DNA of 58,115 bases from Anaerolineae bacterium (GTDB taxonomy: Bacteria > Chloroflexota > Anaerolineae > DRVO01). The notes beneath the pieces are model-generated. The model saw nothing but the letters and a program-made list of their open reading frames with translations, did no database searches and was not told the DNA's origin. Where the stretch lies: the NCBI GenBank assembly GCA_013178015.1, contig JABLXR010000023.1, positions 1 through 58,115 of the forward strand, written 5' to 3'. Made by a program: the position numbers and the translations under genes. This document shows positions 43,055 through 51,752 of the stretch, piece by piece; positions within the stretch are counted from its first letter, which is position 1, and the number at the start of each line of letters is the position of its first letter.

Positions 43055-45490
43055 CTACCCCCGCAACACCAATCGCCCCTCGGCGTTAGCCTCGACCTTG
43101 TCCCTCGACCAGAGCATGGGGTGATAGTGGCCCTCTCGCCAGAGGGAGATCATGTCGTCGTAGTGAGGGCTGGCGGGATGGCCGGACTGGCCCGTGGGCA
43201 GGATGGCGCGGCTGGAGTCCCAGTCGGAGAGGTCCACGATCATGCGCCACGAAGGGCCGGCAGAGTAGTCGTTGAGGGGAAGCCGAGGCAGGTAGAAAGA
43301 GGCATTGACGGTGGTCTGGTCGCCGCCCACAGGGTAGGGGCCGCGGTCCAGCAGGCGGCTCAAGGGACGGCGCTGGCCCAAGGCGTGGTGGAAGCGGAGG
43401 CGATGCAGGTCGCCCCACCGCCAGCGGGTGAGGTCCTCGCCGTGGTGGTGGGTCAGGTAGGCGAGGGTGTCGTTCAGGGCCCCGGCCAGGATGTCCTCGC
43501 GCGACAGAGGGTTGCCGTCTCTGTCGCGGAACCACTCCCGCTCGTCCTCTTCCAGCAGACAGCGAAGGACCTGGCGGCTGTTATCCACCTGCAGGCCGCT
43601 GTAGTGGAACAGGGGGCCCAGGCTGAGGCCCAGGTAGCGCTCAGTGAGGTCCCCCAGCCACGGGCGGAAGACGCGCTCGGCGGCGAAGTGCTCCACCAGC
43701 TTATGGACGGTGGCGGGCACGGAGTCAGGGGTCAGCTCGCAATTCCATTCGCGCAGGAGGGTCAGGACCCGGGCCGCGCGAGGACGATTGTCCTGCAGCG
43801 CCGGGTGCTCGAGCAGGGTGGGGGCGAGGGAAGTGAGGAGGCGCCGGAAGGTCTGGGCGGGGAGCGAGTGAACGTCGTTCTGGATGCGGGCGAAGTCGTC
43901 GGCCGAGAGGCGGTCTTTCTCCAGCAGCAAGTCGGCGATGCGGCGGGCACGGAAGCCGTCGTACTGCTCGCAGGAGAAGCAGTGCGGGTACTCCAGGCCC
44001 GCGACCTTGTTATTGGCGCTGACGACGTAGTGCGTCTTGGGGTTGAGGGCGTGGGGAAGCTCCTCGAAGGGTATCCAGCCCTGCCACTCGTTCTCGTCTT
44101 CCCAGCCGGGCACGGGCACCAGCCCCAGTCGCCCCGGTCGGAGGGGCACCTTTCCGGGGACGTAGAGGCCGATGTTGCCCTCGACATCGGCGTAGACGAA
44201 GTTCTGCGAGGGACAGTCGAAATCGCGGAGCGCCTGGGTGAACTCGTCCCAGTTGCGGGCACGGTTGAGGGCCAGGACGGAGCGGGATAGGTGGGAAGGT
44301 TCGTGTCCAGTCCAGCGGAGGGATAGGGCGACGCGGCTGCTCTCACTGTCGAGGGGCAGCACCGACGTGACCACGGGGCCATGCCGCGTCTTGGTGACCT
44401 CCAGGAGGCGGGGAGCTGCCTCGCCGCGCACGCGGATGTACTCGTGGTGGATGGTAGCCTGCTCCCAGGTGTCACCGGTTCGGTACAGGGTGGAATCATC
44501 GGGGTGGAACCGCTCCAGGTAGAGGTCCTGGGTGTCCGGGAGGGAGGCGGTGACGCCCCAGGCGATGCGGTCGTTGTGGCCGATGACCACGCCGGGGACG
44601 CCCGGGAAGGTGACGCCGGTGACCTCAAGGTCGGGGGCGCTCAGGTGGTTCTCGTACCAGACGGCGGGGATGTCCAGCCCCAGGTGGGGGTCGTTGGCGA
44701 GGAGGGGCATGCCGGTGGCCGACTTATGCCCGTCCACCACCCAGTTGTTGCTGAGGCCCTGGTAGCGGAGGGCGGGCAGCCAAGCGCGAGCGCGGTCGAA
44801 CTCCTCCAGGAGCTGGGCGGCAAGGTCGGCGCCGGTCTGGTCAGGCAGGACGAGGGGATTGTCGGCGGGGTAGTCTCCCCGAAGGCGGGCGGCGCACTCG
44901 GGGCCGAGGTGCGAGATGAGAGCAGCGTTGAGGACCTCCTGCTCCCAGTTGTGGGAGAGGATCCAGGCCTGCATCCGGCCCCAGGCCAGGGTATCTAGGG
45001 GTTGCCAGGGTTCGGGGGCGGTGCGGAGGAGCTGGAACTCCAGGGGCAGGGCGGAGGTGTGGTGCCTGAGCCAGCAGTTGACGCCGTCGGCGTAGGCTTG
45101 CAGGGCATCGAGAGTATCGGAGTCGGTCAGGCGGAGGTCGCGTTGGGCGGCTCGGGTCAGGCCGAGGGTACGGAAAAGGCGATCGGCCTCGAAGGCAGGT
45201 GGGCCGACGATCTCGGCCAGACGGCCGTGTGCCAGCCGGCGGCTGAACTCCATCTGCCACAGGCGGTCCTGGGCGTGGACGTAGCCCTGGGCAAAGAGAA
45301 GGTCGTGCTGGTTGAGGGCATAGATGTGGGGCACTCCCCAGCGGTCGCGTATGATCTCGACGGGATGATCCAGGCCGTGGGCGGCCTCGACGCCGTCGGT
45401 CTTGGGTAGGGGGCGGCGGTAGAGGTAGCGGAGTAGGGCCGTCGCAGCGGTCAGGGCGGCCGCGATCACAAGGGTTCTAGAGTGTCTCAT
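43055..45490 (-). CDS. Penicillin acylase-family Ntn hydrolase
   Basis: The 811-residue precursor has an N-terminal membrane or signal segment (about 5-22), an alpha part with IIRDRWGVPHIYA and FAQGYVHAQDRLWQME, and the self-cleavage and nucleophile site at Ser247 in GLSNNWVVDGHKSATGMP. The beta part has NDPHLGLDIPAVWYE and a long C-terminus. Such S45 enzymes cut amides, including acyl-homoserine lactones and beta-lactam side chains. Export with processing outside the membrane is likely. Its start ATG 45490 has a GAGG site nearby. It is the largest gene here, and an open frame opposite it is only its shadow. Confidence 0.92.
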   Translation of the reverse strand: MRHSRTLVIAAALTAATALLRYLYRRPLPKTDGVEAAHGLDHPVEIIRDRWGVPHIYALNQHDLLFAQGYVHAQDRLWQMEFSRRLAHGRLAEIVGPPAFEADRLFRTLGLTRAAQRDLRLTDSDTLDALQAYADGVNCWLRHHTSALPLEFQLLRTAPEPWQPLDTLAWGRMQAWILSHNWEQEVLNAALISHLGPECAARLRGDYPADNPLVLPDQTGADLAAQLLEEFDRARAWLPALRYQGLSNNWVVDGHKSATGMPLLANDPHLGLDIPAVWYENHLSAPDLEVTGVTFPGVPGVVIGHNDRIAWGVTASLPDTQDLYLERFHPDDSTLYRTGDTWEQATIHHEYIRVRGEAAPRLLEVTKTRHGPVVTSVLPLDSESSRVALSLRWTGHEPSHLSRSVLALNRARNWDEFTQALRDFDCPSQNFVYADVEGNIGLYVPGKVPLRPGRLGLVPVPGWEDENEWQGWIPFEELPHALNPKTHYVVSANNKVAGLEYPHCFSCEQYDGFRARRIADLLLEKDRLSADDFARIQNDVHSLPAQTFRRLLTSLAPTLLEHPALQDNRPRAARVLTLLREWNCELTPDSVPATVHKLVEHFAAERVFRPWLGDLTERYLGLSLGPLFHYSGLQVDNSRQVLRCLLEEDEREWFRDRDGNPLSREDILAGALNDTLAYLTHHHGEDLTRWRWGDLHRLRFHHALGQRRPLSRLLDRGPYPVGGDQTTVNASFYLPRLPLNDYSAGPSWRMIVDLSDWDSSRAILPTGQSGHPASPHYDDMISLWREGHYHPMLWSRDKVEANAEGRLVLRG

Positions 45491-45784
45491 CGGGCCTCAC
45501 TGGTGTGCGGTTGCATCGTAGGGCTGATTGTCGGGGAGGGGAGTGTGCTGTCAAGCGGGGTTGAGAGCTACAGGCAGTCCACCTGTGCCGCGTCTCAGCA
45601 TGTTCTGTTGCATCGTTGGGCCGGAGCTGCTGGTGCCGGACACAGTGACAGGTGCGGGGCAGAGGCACGATGACGAAGTGCCGCCCTGCTGCTAGGGTGC
45701 TTCGCGTTCCGCTGCTGCCCTGAGGACCGTCGGCATCCCCAACCGTCTCCAGGCCGCCGCAACTCCCGCCAACCGAGGCGGTAG

Positions 45785-46345
45785 ATGAGCCACAACACCG
45801 GCGCCCTTCTCATCGTCATTCTCGTTGCCTTCATCCTCTCCGTGTGCGCCGGCGCCTGTGGGATCCTCGTGCTCGCTCCCAGCAGCCTGGAGCCATGGGC
45901 CGGCGCACGGGCTACCGGGACAGGCCGCCACCGTGGCCGCCGACACCGCCGATTCCGACGTCCCACCCGGATACCCGGGCTTCGTGGGCGTGAGCGTCAA
46001 ATCCCCCCTCGCGGTGGCGGCATTGCCTCGATCGGCCTCCCCAGATGGCTGAAGCTAAGCAGCCATCAGCTAGACAGGTGGGTGCAGGAACTGCACGCCC
46101 GGCCGGGTACGCGATCCGGCCAGGACATCCGTTGGAGATGGGTGGGGCAGGCGCAAGCCGCCATCGCCAATCAGAGCGTCACGCTCCACCTTAGCAAGGG
46201 CCGATGGGAGGAGGATGGCCGGTTACATCACCCCGAGGCGGGCGTGTCTGAGGGCCTCGGTGGCGCTCCGGTGATCAGCGTCATGCTGCCGGTGGCAGAG
46301 TGGGAGGAGGTGATCGCCACCTTCCTCGCCTCCACCCGCAGGTAG
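45785..46345 (+). CDS. Membrane-anchored hypothetical protein with a probable double frameshift
   Basis: The reading frame is open from ATG 45785 to 46345 (186 codons), with an N-terminal span (LLIVILVAFILSVCAGACG) and a soluble C-terminus (LPRWLKLSSHQLDRWVQEL and PVISVMLPVAEWEEVIATFL). The middle, from about 45915 to 46020, reads as Arg-rich nonsense in this frame, while the next frame gives QAATVAADTADSDVPPGY with better third-base GC. This suggests two compensating frame changes. No family recognised. It is divergent from the penicillin acylase gene. Confidence 0.5.
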   Translation: MSHNTGALLIVILVAFILSVCAGACGILVLAPSSLEPWAGARATGTGRHRGRRHRRFRRPTRIPGLRGRERQIPPRGGGIASIGLPRWLKLSSHQLDRWVQELHARPGTRSGQDIRWRWVGQAQAAIANQSVTLHLSKGRWEEDGRLHHPEAGVSEGLGGAPVISVMLPVAEWEEVIATFLASTRR

Positions 46346-46555
46346 CGGCTGAGGGTCGCCAGCCGCAGGGATCGCCGGCTTCCCGCCCATCGGGACTCCG
46401 GGGCGGAGACTGGGTGAGAGGGCAGCCGACCTACCCACGCTGGACCGGGCAGGGCTCACGCCGATGACTCCGCCCGCTGGCACACGGGTGCGGCAGCTCT
46501 GGGGACGCTCTGCGCAGCTAAGGCAGGCTCTCGCAGAGCTGGCCCTCGTCCGCAC

Positions 46556-47455
46556 TCAACGTCGCTGCTGTACCAGGGGAAGGTAGAAACGGCTCAGGAT
46601 GCAGGTGCCTGGCTTGCACTTGCCCGCACTGCCAGCCTCGAATATCGCTCTCACTTCTGCTGGCGTGAGCACCCGATTGAACAGCTCCACCTCATCTACC
46701 AGGCCACTAAGAAACCTGCCCCGGAACACGTAGCTCTCGCCAATGGTCACCGGGTTCCCGTTGGGCAGTCTCTGCAGGCCCGGAATAGCGACGGTGGTCT
46801 CGAGGGCGCCGTTGACGTAGACCCGAATCTCGTGATTGGCCTCGTACGTGGCGGCGATGAAGTACCATCGCCCTGGCGTGATCGTGGTGCTCGATACCAC
46901 GTGGCCACCGGCCCCAGCGCCGCCGGCCACGAAGAAGTGGAAACGATCATCGGTCTCGGCCTGGAGGTCCAGGTCCCGTCCCATGCCTGACTTGGCGACG
47001 ATGGTCATGATGTGTCCTACATCAGAGGGCCGCTGGTCGAAGTACACCCAGGCATCGAGGGTGGCCTCCACGGTGGGGTCCAGGGGGTTGGGGTCCAGGT
47101 TGGCAGTGGAGTCCGGGATGAGGACGTACTGACTCACCCCGTCGAGGTGGAAGGCCTCTCCCACCCGACCGGGGGCGAACCCGGCGCCATGCTGCAGTAA
47201 CCCGCCGTATCCATTCCCGGAGATGTCATCGGCATCACCGTCACCCGGCCACCAACCCACCAGGCCGGGCGGCGGGGCGACTACCTGGCTAGCCACATCG
47301 GCAGGGTCCGGAATGGGGCCCGCGGCCTCAGCGCTGAGCCAGCCACTACCGGGGCTCACCGCCGGCAGCAGAGACACGAGCAACACCAAGAGCAGTAACG
47401 CAGACGAGCCGAACCCGTGTACTGGAGGACGCGCACTGACACTGTGCCGCTCCAT
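46556..47455 (-). CDS. Secreted LamG/concanavalin-like protein
   Basis: The 299-residue protein has a signal peptide (ALLLLVLLVSLLPAVSPG, about 19-36) and one LamG-type beta-sandwich with VGWWPGDGDADDISGNGY, VEATLDAWVYF, WYFIAATYEAN, IRVYVNGAL and GLVDEVELFNRVLTPAEV. Such domains bind sugars or other ligands. The C-terminus is SRFYLPLVQQRR. The start ATG 47455 has GGGGAGGAG 8 bases upstream. Likely surface-bound or released. Confidence 0.9.
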   Translation of the reverse strand: MERHSVSARPPVHGFGSSALLLLVLLVSLLPAVSPGSGWLSAEAAGPIPDPADVASQVVAPPPGLVGWWPGDGDADDISGNGYGGLLQHGAGFAPGRVGEAFHLDGVSQYVLIPDSTANLDPNPLDPTVEATLDAWVYFDQRPSDVGHIMTIVAKSGMGRDLDLQAETDDRFHFFVAGGAGAGGHVVSSTTITPGRWYFIAATYEANHEIRVYVNGALETTVAIPGLQRLPNGNPVTIGESYVFRGRFLSGLVDEVELFNRVLTPAEVRAIFEAGSAGKCKPGTCILSRFYLPLVQQRR

Positions 47456-48263
47456 GTGGCCAACTCCTCCCCTTGCCCACTATGCCCCAGGACGGGAGCA
47501 TCCCCTAGCGAACGTCAGGATAAGCTAGAAGGCTTGCGGACGACGACAACATAGCCAGAGAAGCCGAGACCAGCACGCCCAACCTACCGGTCAGTATAGG
47601 TCTGCTGTCTGCTCGGTCAAGCGCCGGGTCAGCATGGTCGCTCTACGCAGGGCAAGCCAGAGATTGGAGTCGCATTCGCGCAGGGCTGGCCGGGCCTGGA
47701 GGCAGGGGTTCCTCGGTACGGTTCGCGGAGGCTTATACACGTATCCTCTAGCAGCAGCCTTCCAAGGGGGAGACACCAGTGTGGGCGCACGCCCGGTCAG
47801 GGCGTCACCAACTGGCGGGAAGGTGCCGTCGGGTCGTCACTCCCGGTTCACTGCCCGGCAGCCCTAAACAGGCTGCCGCCCTCACGCCTCCCACGCTAGA
47901 TCGAACCCGTTACGCTGCCGTACGATCCCGGCGCCCCCACGTCGCCCCCTCTGCCATCCGCGCCCCTGTGCCCCTCCCGCCCGGGTGACTCTATCGCATC
48001 GGGGGCCAGAGGACGGAGCTGGCCCAGGTTGGTGGCGAACAGGCTGCACTCTTCCACCCCTTCCTGCTCGAGCGTGCGCCATAGCACCCCGAAACGCGCC
48101 GCCCCGCCCCGTCTCCGCGACCATCTCCGCCCTGCCCTCCGCCCAGACGCCGTCGGTGCCGGCGGGCAGGTGAGGACCGCGCATCTCTTGTTGGTGACTG
48201 GGGCCACTCAGTCTCACGCCAAGACGCCGAGGTGACTCTGCTTGGCGTCTTGGCGTGAGCTCC
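47456..48263. other. 808-base gap, no firm gene
   Basis: The stretch between the LamG gene and the ABC exporter has only overlapping open frames on both strands. The best, 47896-48207 on the minus strand, includes WRTLEQEGVEECSLFATNL with fair codon bias, but lacks an SD or known family and may be a remnant. The right end holds the hairpin at 48213-48259. Confidence 0.4.
48213..48259 (-). terminator. 16-bp hairpin after ABC exporter operon
   Basis: CTCACGCCAAGACGCC at 48213-48228 pairs exactly with its reverse complement at 48244-48259 across a 15-base loop. It begins a few bases after the last exporter stop on the minus strand, so it can serve as the operon's end. No T-run follows. CTTGGCGTCTTGGCG-type runs are also common as dispersed intergenic elements. 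Confidence 0.6.
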
Positions 48264-49340
48264 CTACGCCGGGTTCAACGCCCCCTCCGACTGAGGTGCC
48301 CGCGCCGCGACGGCCGCGATGACGGCGATCAGCAGCACATTCAGACCTACCAGCACCGCCAACTCCGGCGCCACGGTGGCGAAGGTCCCGCCCTCGAGGG
48401 TGATCTCCACCAACGGCCCGATCATGTAGTAGGTGGGGAAGATTCGCCCGATCCACTGCGGTATCTCGGGGAACAGGTAGACGATGACCGGGGCGTACAG
48501 CAGTATGCCTGCCCCCTTGATCACGGTGAAGAGGGTGTTGATGTCTCTGATGAAGGCCCCCAGCAGAATGCCGACGGCGGCGGCCATGATCGCCCCCAGC
48601 ACCAGCGTCGCCAGCAGGAGCAATGGCTCACCGCCCCAGGCCCGGTTGAGGACCAAAGTGACGGCCACCATGACCACGCTCAAGATCACGCCGAGGAGCC
48701 CCTTGGCCGCAAACACCTCGCCCAGCGACACCGGCGAGGTGGTGAGCGCCCGCAGAGTGCGCTTCTGCTTCTCTTCTACCAGCGTGGCCGCCGGCACCAT
48801 GCCGCCGCTCAGGAACATGGCCATCATCAGGATGAAGGGCAGCAGCCGGGTCTCCCACGGGACTGCCGCCTCCCCGCCCAATGTGGTGGTCACGATCTCC
48901 ACCGGCGCCTCCTGGCCGGCCAGGTCCCGGATCAGCGTCGCCAGGGTCGAGCCCAGCACCGCTCGGTTCCTGAGCGTGCTCTCTCCCCATAGGTAGGCGA
49001 CCAGGCTGGCAGGCTCGCCCCGGATGATCCGCTCGTCGAAACCAGCCGGGAGGACGACGCCCAGATCGACCGCCCCCTCGGCCGTCGCCGCCCGCAACTG
49101 CGCGGCGGAGGTGTAGACCTTCACCTCCAGCGACTCCAGCGCTCGGGCCCGGGCCACCAGTTGCGAGGTGCCCTCATCGGCCAGGCCCAGGCGGGCCTTG
49201 CCCGAGAACACCGTGCCGAAAAGCAGAGAGACGACGACGGTGAGCACAATCGGCATCACCACCGCAAAGATGAACATAACGTTGCGCCACCCCTGGCTGA
49301 TCTCCTTCCTCAGGAGCACGCCGATTCGCCGTAGACTCAC
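48264..49340 (-). CDS. ABC-2 family exporter permease (second)
   Basis: The 358-residue protein has an N-terminal span (MFIFAVVMPIVLTVVVSLL), a large outside loop (about 50-165), and five further spans with TLVEEKQKRTLRALTTSP, the typical ABC-2 motif before the third span. It forms half of the exporter with the next gene upstream. The start is GTG 49340, 5 bases after AAGGAGG and overlapping the stop of the preceding permease gene by four bases (GTGA). An in-frame longer version to 49574 would lie inside the preceding gene. Confidence 0.9.
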   Translation of the reverse strand: MSLRRIGVLLRKEISQGWRNVMFIFAVVMPIVLTVVVSLLFGTVFSGKARLGLADEGTSQLVARARALESLEVKVYTSAAQLRAATAEGAVDLGVVLPAGFDERIIRGEPASLVAYLWGESTLRNRAVLGSTLATLIRDLAGQEAPVEIVTTTLGGEAAVPWETRLLPFILMMAMFLSGGMVPAATLVEEKQKRTLRALTTSPVSLGEVFAAKGLLGVILSVVMVAVTLVLNRAWGGEPLLLLATLVLGAIMAAAVGILLGAFIRDINTLFTVIKGAGILLYAPVIVYLFPEIPQWIGRIFPTYYMIGPLVEITLEGGTFATVAPELAVLVGLNVLLIAVIAAVAARAPQSEGALNPA

Positions 49341-50398
49341 GCGAACCTCCTTCGCAGGCTCGCCATCCCCACCCCAACGAACACGGCAGCAGACGCGGCC
49401 AGCAGGACCAGCGACGAAGCGACCTCTCCCCAGCCGGCGCCGAAATTCACCACCCGACGCACCGCGTCCACCAGGTAGTGCGAGGGCAGCAGTCGTATCC
49501 ACCCCGACACCAGCCCGGGCAGAAGCACCGAAATCCCCGGGATGGCCAGCAACACGACCACTAGTATCCCCCACCCGATCACCGACATGAAATCCCGAGC
49601 TACCGACGCCACCAGGAACGCCAGCCCCGTCACCATGACAGCTCCCAGCAGAAGCGTCACCAGGATCAGCAGCGGCTCCCGCATCAGGCCACCGGTGACC
49701 GCCATCAGCAACACCGTCTGGACAAAGGCCAGGCCGGTGCCAGTGATCAGCTTCCCCAAGAACAGCCCCGGCACCGTCAGCGGCGTGACCAGCAGTGCCT
49801 GCAGAGTGCCAGCCTCCACCTCGCTGCTGATCAGGCTGGCCATCCCCAGAGTCTCCATCATGAGCACGAACACAGCGAGCAGGGGCAGCATACGGTCGCG
49901 CGGAGGCACCTGCTGACCGGCCATGTCCGGCCCCAACACCTCCTCCTGCGTCTCGATGTTCAGAGGCTCGCCCCCGATGAGGAAGGCCAGCTCCCGCACG
50001 AACATGATGTAGACCTCCCCAAACTCGGGCGGAAGGTCGGCGGTGAAGTAGAGCTGAACCGTTGGCCTCCGCCCGGCAGCGATCTGCTCCGTCATGTCCG
50101 GGGGCAGCACCACCCCTACCTGGTACTGGCCGCTGGCCACCGCAGCTCGAAGAGCTTCCTCCGAAGGCTGGCTGTCGAGGACAACCCCTTCTTCGGCCAG
50201 GGCCTCGGCCAACGCCGGTGGCATGACCGGGGCGTAGATGGCCATGGTCAATTCCTCGTCCACGGTGCGCGGCATGAGGAAGTAGGCAGCGATGTAGAAC
50301 ACCAGCCCCAGAACCGTGATGAAAGCGAAGAACCGGTTCCGGAAGTACAGGTTCAGGTCCTTGGCGACGACGGTGAGGACGATGCGGCCGTGGTTCAC
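49337..50398 (-). CDS. ABC-2 family exporter permease (first)
   Basis: The 353-residue protein has the same plan as its neighbour: a span at 22-40, an outside loop to about 165, and then SSEVEAGTLQALLVTPL before the remaining spans. The two probably form a heterodimer fed by the ATPase. The start GTG 50398 overlaps the ATPase stop by four bases (GTGA). Substrate unknown; this type carries drugs, lipids or polysaccharides. Confidence 0.9.
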   Translation of the reverse strand: MNHGRIVLTVVAKDLNLYFRNRFFAFITVLGLVFYIAAYFLMPRTVDEELTMAIYAPVMPPALAEALAEEGVVLDSQPSEEALRAAVASGQYQVGVVLPPDMTEQIAAGRRPTVQLYFTADLPPEFGEVYIMFVRELAFLIGGEPLNIETQEEVLGPDMAGQQVPPRDRMLPLLAVFVLMMETLGMASLISSEVEAGTLQALLVTPLTVPGLFLGKLITGTGLAFVQTVLLMAVTGGLMREPLLILVTLLLGAVMVTGLAFLVASVARDFMSVIGWGILVVVLLAIPGISVLLPGLVSGWIRLLPSHYLVDAVRRVVNFGAGWGEVASSLVLLAASAAVFVGVGMASLRRRFA

Positions 50399-51258
50399 GT
50401 CAGCCTCCGGCCGGTGATGGCGATGAAGATGTCCTCTAAGGTAGCTTCTTCCGTGTGAAGGGTGATGACTCGTTCCTGCCGAAAGAGAGCCTCCACCTCG
50501 GCTGACGTCTCGGGCCGGTCTAGCACGATCTCCCGCACCGCCAGTGCCCCGTCGCCGGTGGCCACCTCGGCCCGCAGGCGGCGCTGGCCGTAGCTCTGCT
50601 TCAGGGCGTGCGGAGTGTCCAGGGCCACGATCCTGCCTTGGTTGATGAAAGCCACCCGGTCGGACAGCCGGTCGGCCTCCATCATGTCGTGGGTGGTGAG
50701 GAACACGGTGGCTCCTCGCTCCCTCTCCTCTAGGATGATGTTGCGGATAGAGACGGCCGAGGCGGGGTCCAGGCCCTCGGTGGGCTCGTCCAGGAACAGG
50801 ATGCGCGGCCGGTTGACCAGAGCCCGGGCGATCATCAGGCGCTGCTTCATGCCCTTGGAGTAAGTCTCCACCCGATCCTGGCCCCGGCCGTCCAACCCCA
50901 CCCGACGCAACAGCGCCCCGGCATCGAAATCCTTCACCCCGAAGAGCTTGGCGAACAGCGTCAGGTTGGCGATGCCAGACATCTGCTCGTACAGGTTGGT
51001 CACCTCGAAACAGACACCGATCTGAGCCTGCACTTCCTTGGGCCGCCGCGCCACGTCCAGCCCCAGCACCGTCGCCCGGCCCTCTTTGGGCCGCAACTGG
51101 CCAGTGAGCATCTTCACCGTAGTGGACTTCCCCGCCCCGTTAGGACCGAGGAAGCCGAAGATCTCCCCCTCGGCCACACTGAAGCTGATGTGATCAACGG
51201 CGGTGAGGTCGCCATAGCGGTAGGTGAGGTCCTCCGCCACGATAGCTGGAGTGCCCAT
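50395..51258 (-). CDS. ABC transporter ATP-binding protein
   Basis: The 287-residue ATPase has Walker A GPNGAGKST at 38-46, signature YSKGMKQRLMIARAL, and Walker B ILFLDEPTEGLDP, with the usual HD switch in LTTHDMMEADRLSD. It powers the two ABC-2 permeases downstream. The start ATG 51258 has GGAGGG 4 bases upstream. It belongs to the CcmA/DrrA-type export ATPases. Confidence 0.93.
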   Translation of the reverse strand: MGTPAIVAEDLTYRYGDLTAVDHISFSVAEGEIFGFLGPNGAGKSTTVKMLTGQLRPKEGRATVLGLDVARRPKEVQAQIGVCFEVTNLYEQMSGIANLTLFAKLFGVKDFDAGALLRRVGLDGRGQDRVETYSKGMKQRLMIARALVNRPRILFLDEPTEGLDPASAVSIRNIILEERERGATVFLTTHDMMEADRLSDRVAFINQGRIVALDTPHALKQSYGQRRLRAEVATGDGALAVREIVLDRPETSAEVEALFRQERVITLHTEEATLEDIFIAITGRRLT

Positions 51259-51752
51259 AGTCCCTCCGATAGCCAAACCGCGAACGCGATAGAGCGGCGA
51301 AGAACGGAGCCCCCTCAAGCACGCCCAAACCAGCATCGAGACGCCGGCCAGACACACCTCGGGGGCTTTGCGCCTCCATTTATACTACTGCTCTCGTCCC
51401 TTGGCCACTGCCGGCAGTGGCTCGGGTATTGAGAGCGAGTCCTAGCTCAGGTCCTGCGCAGGACTCAGGAGGACCAGGACCCAGTTACCCTGCTGACCAG
51501 TGCGCGCCCCCTGGCGAGGGGTGTGAAGCCAGGGTCCTTTCGCGCGTGGGCGCGCGAACTCCTCGAGGGTCCTGGCTCTTTCCCCCCAAAAGGCACGCGC
51601 CCCCTACCGCGTGAATCCACAAACGCGATCAGTTCCCGCCCGATTCTGACCCCACGCACTGGCTCCCCGAGGCGCTCTAGTGGACAGGCTCTTGCGGGAG
51701 CGCCCTATTGAGGCTAGCCTACCTCTGCATCCGATAATGGAGGGTGGTGGCG
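51259..51752. other. Divergent gap with nested inverted repeats
   Basis: Between the exporter and the hydrolase there is no supported gene. A 14-bp palindrome GTCCTGCGCAGGAC lies at 51451-51464. At 51527-51577, AGCCAGG and CCTGGCT enclose an inner 8-bp stem TTCGCGCG/CGCGCGAA (51539-51558, 4-base loop), followed by CTTTCC, which may be a terminator or a cruciform. Confidence 0.5.

Noticed and set aside
42860-44290. 476-codon plus-strand open frame opposite the penicillin acylase gene
   Set aside because: It lies entirely within or beside the antisense of a clear 811-residue enzyme. Long shadow frames are common at this GC content.
47896-48207. Minus-strand open frame as a real gene
   Set aside because: Codon use is fair in part, but there is no SD, no family match, and competing frames cover the same bases.
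49341-49574. N-terminal extension of the second ABC-2 permease
   Set aside because: It lies within the preceding permease gene; GTG 49340, with its own SD and GTGA overlap, is the better start.
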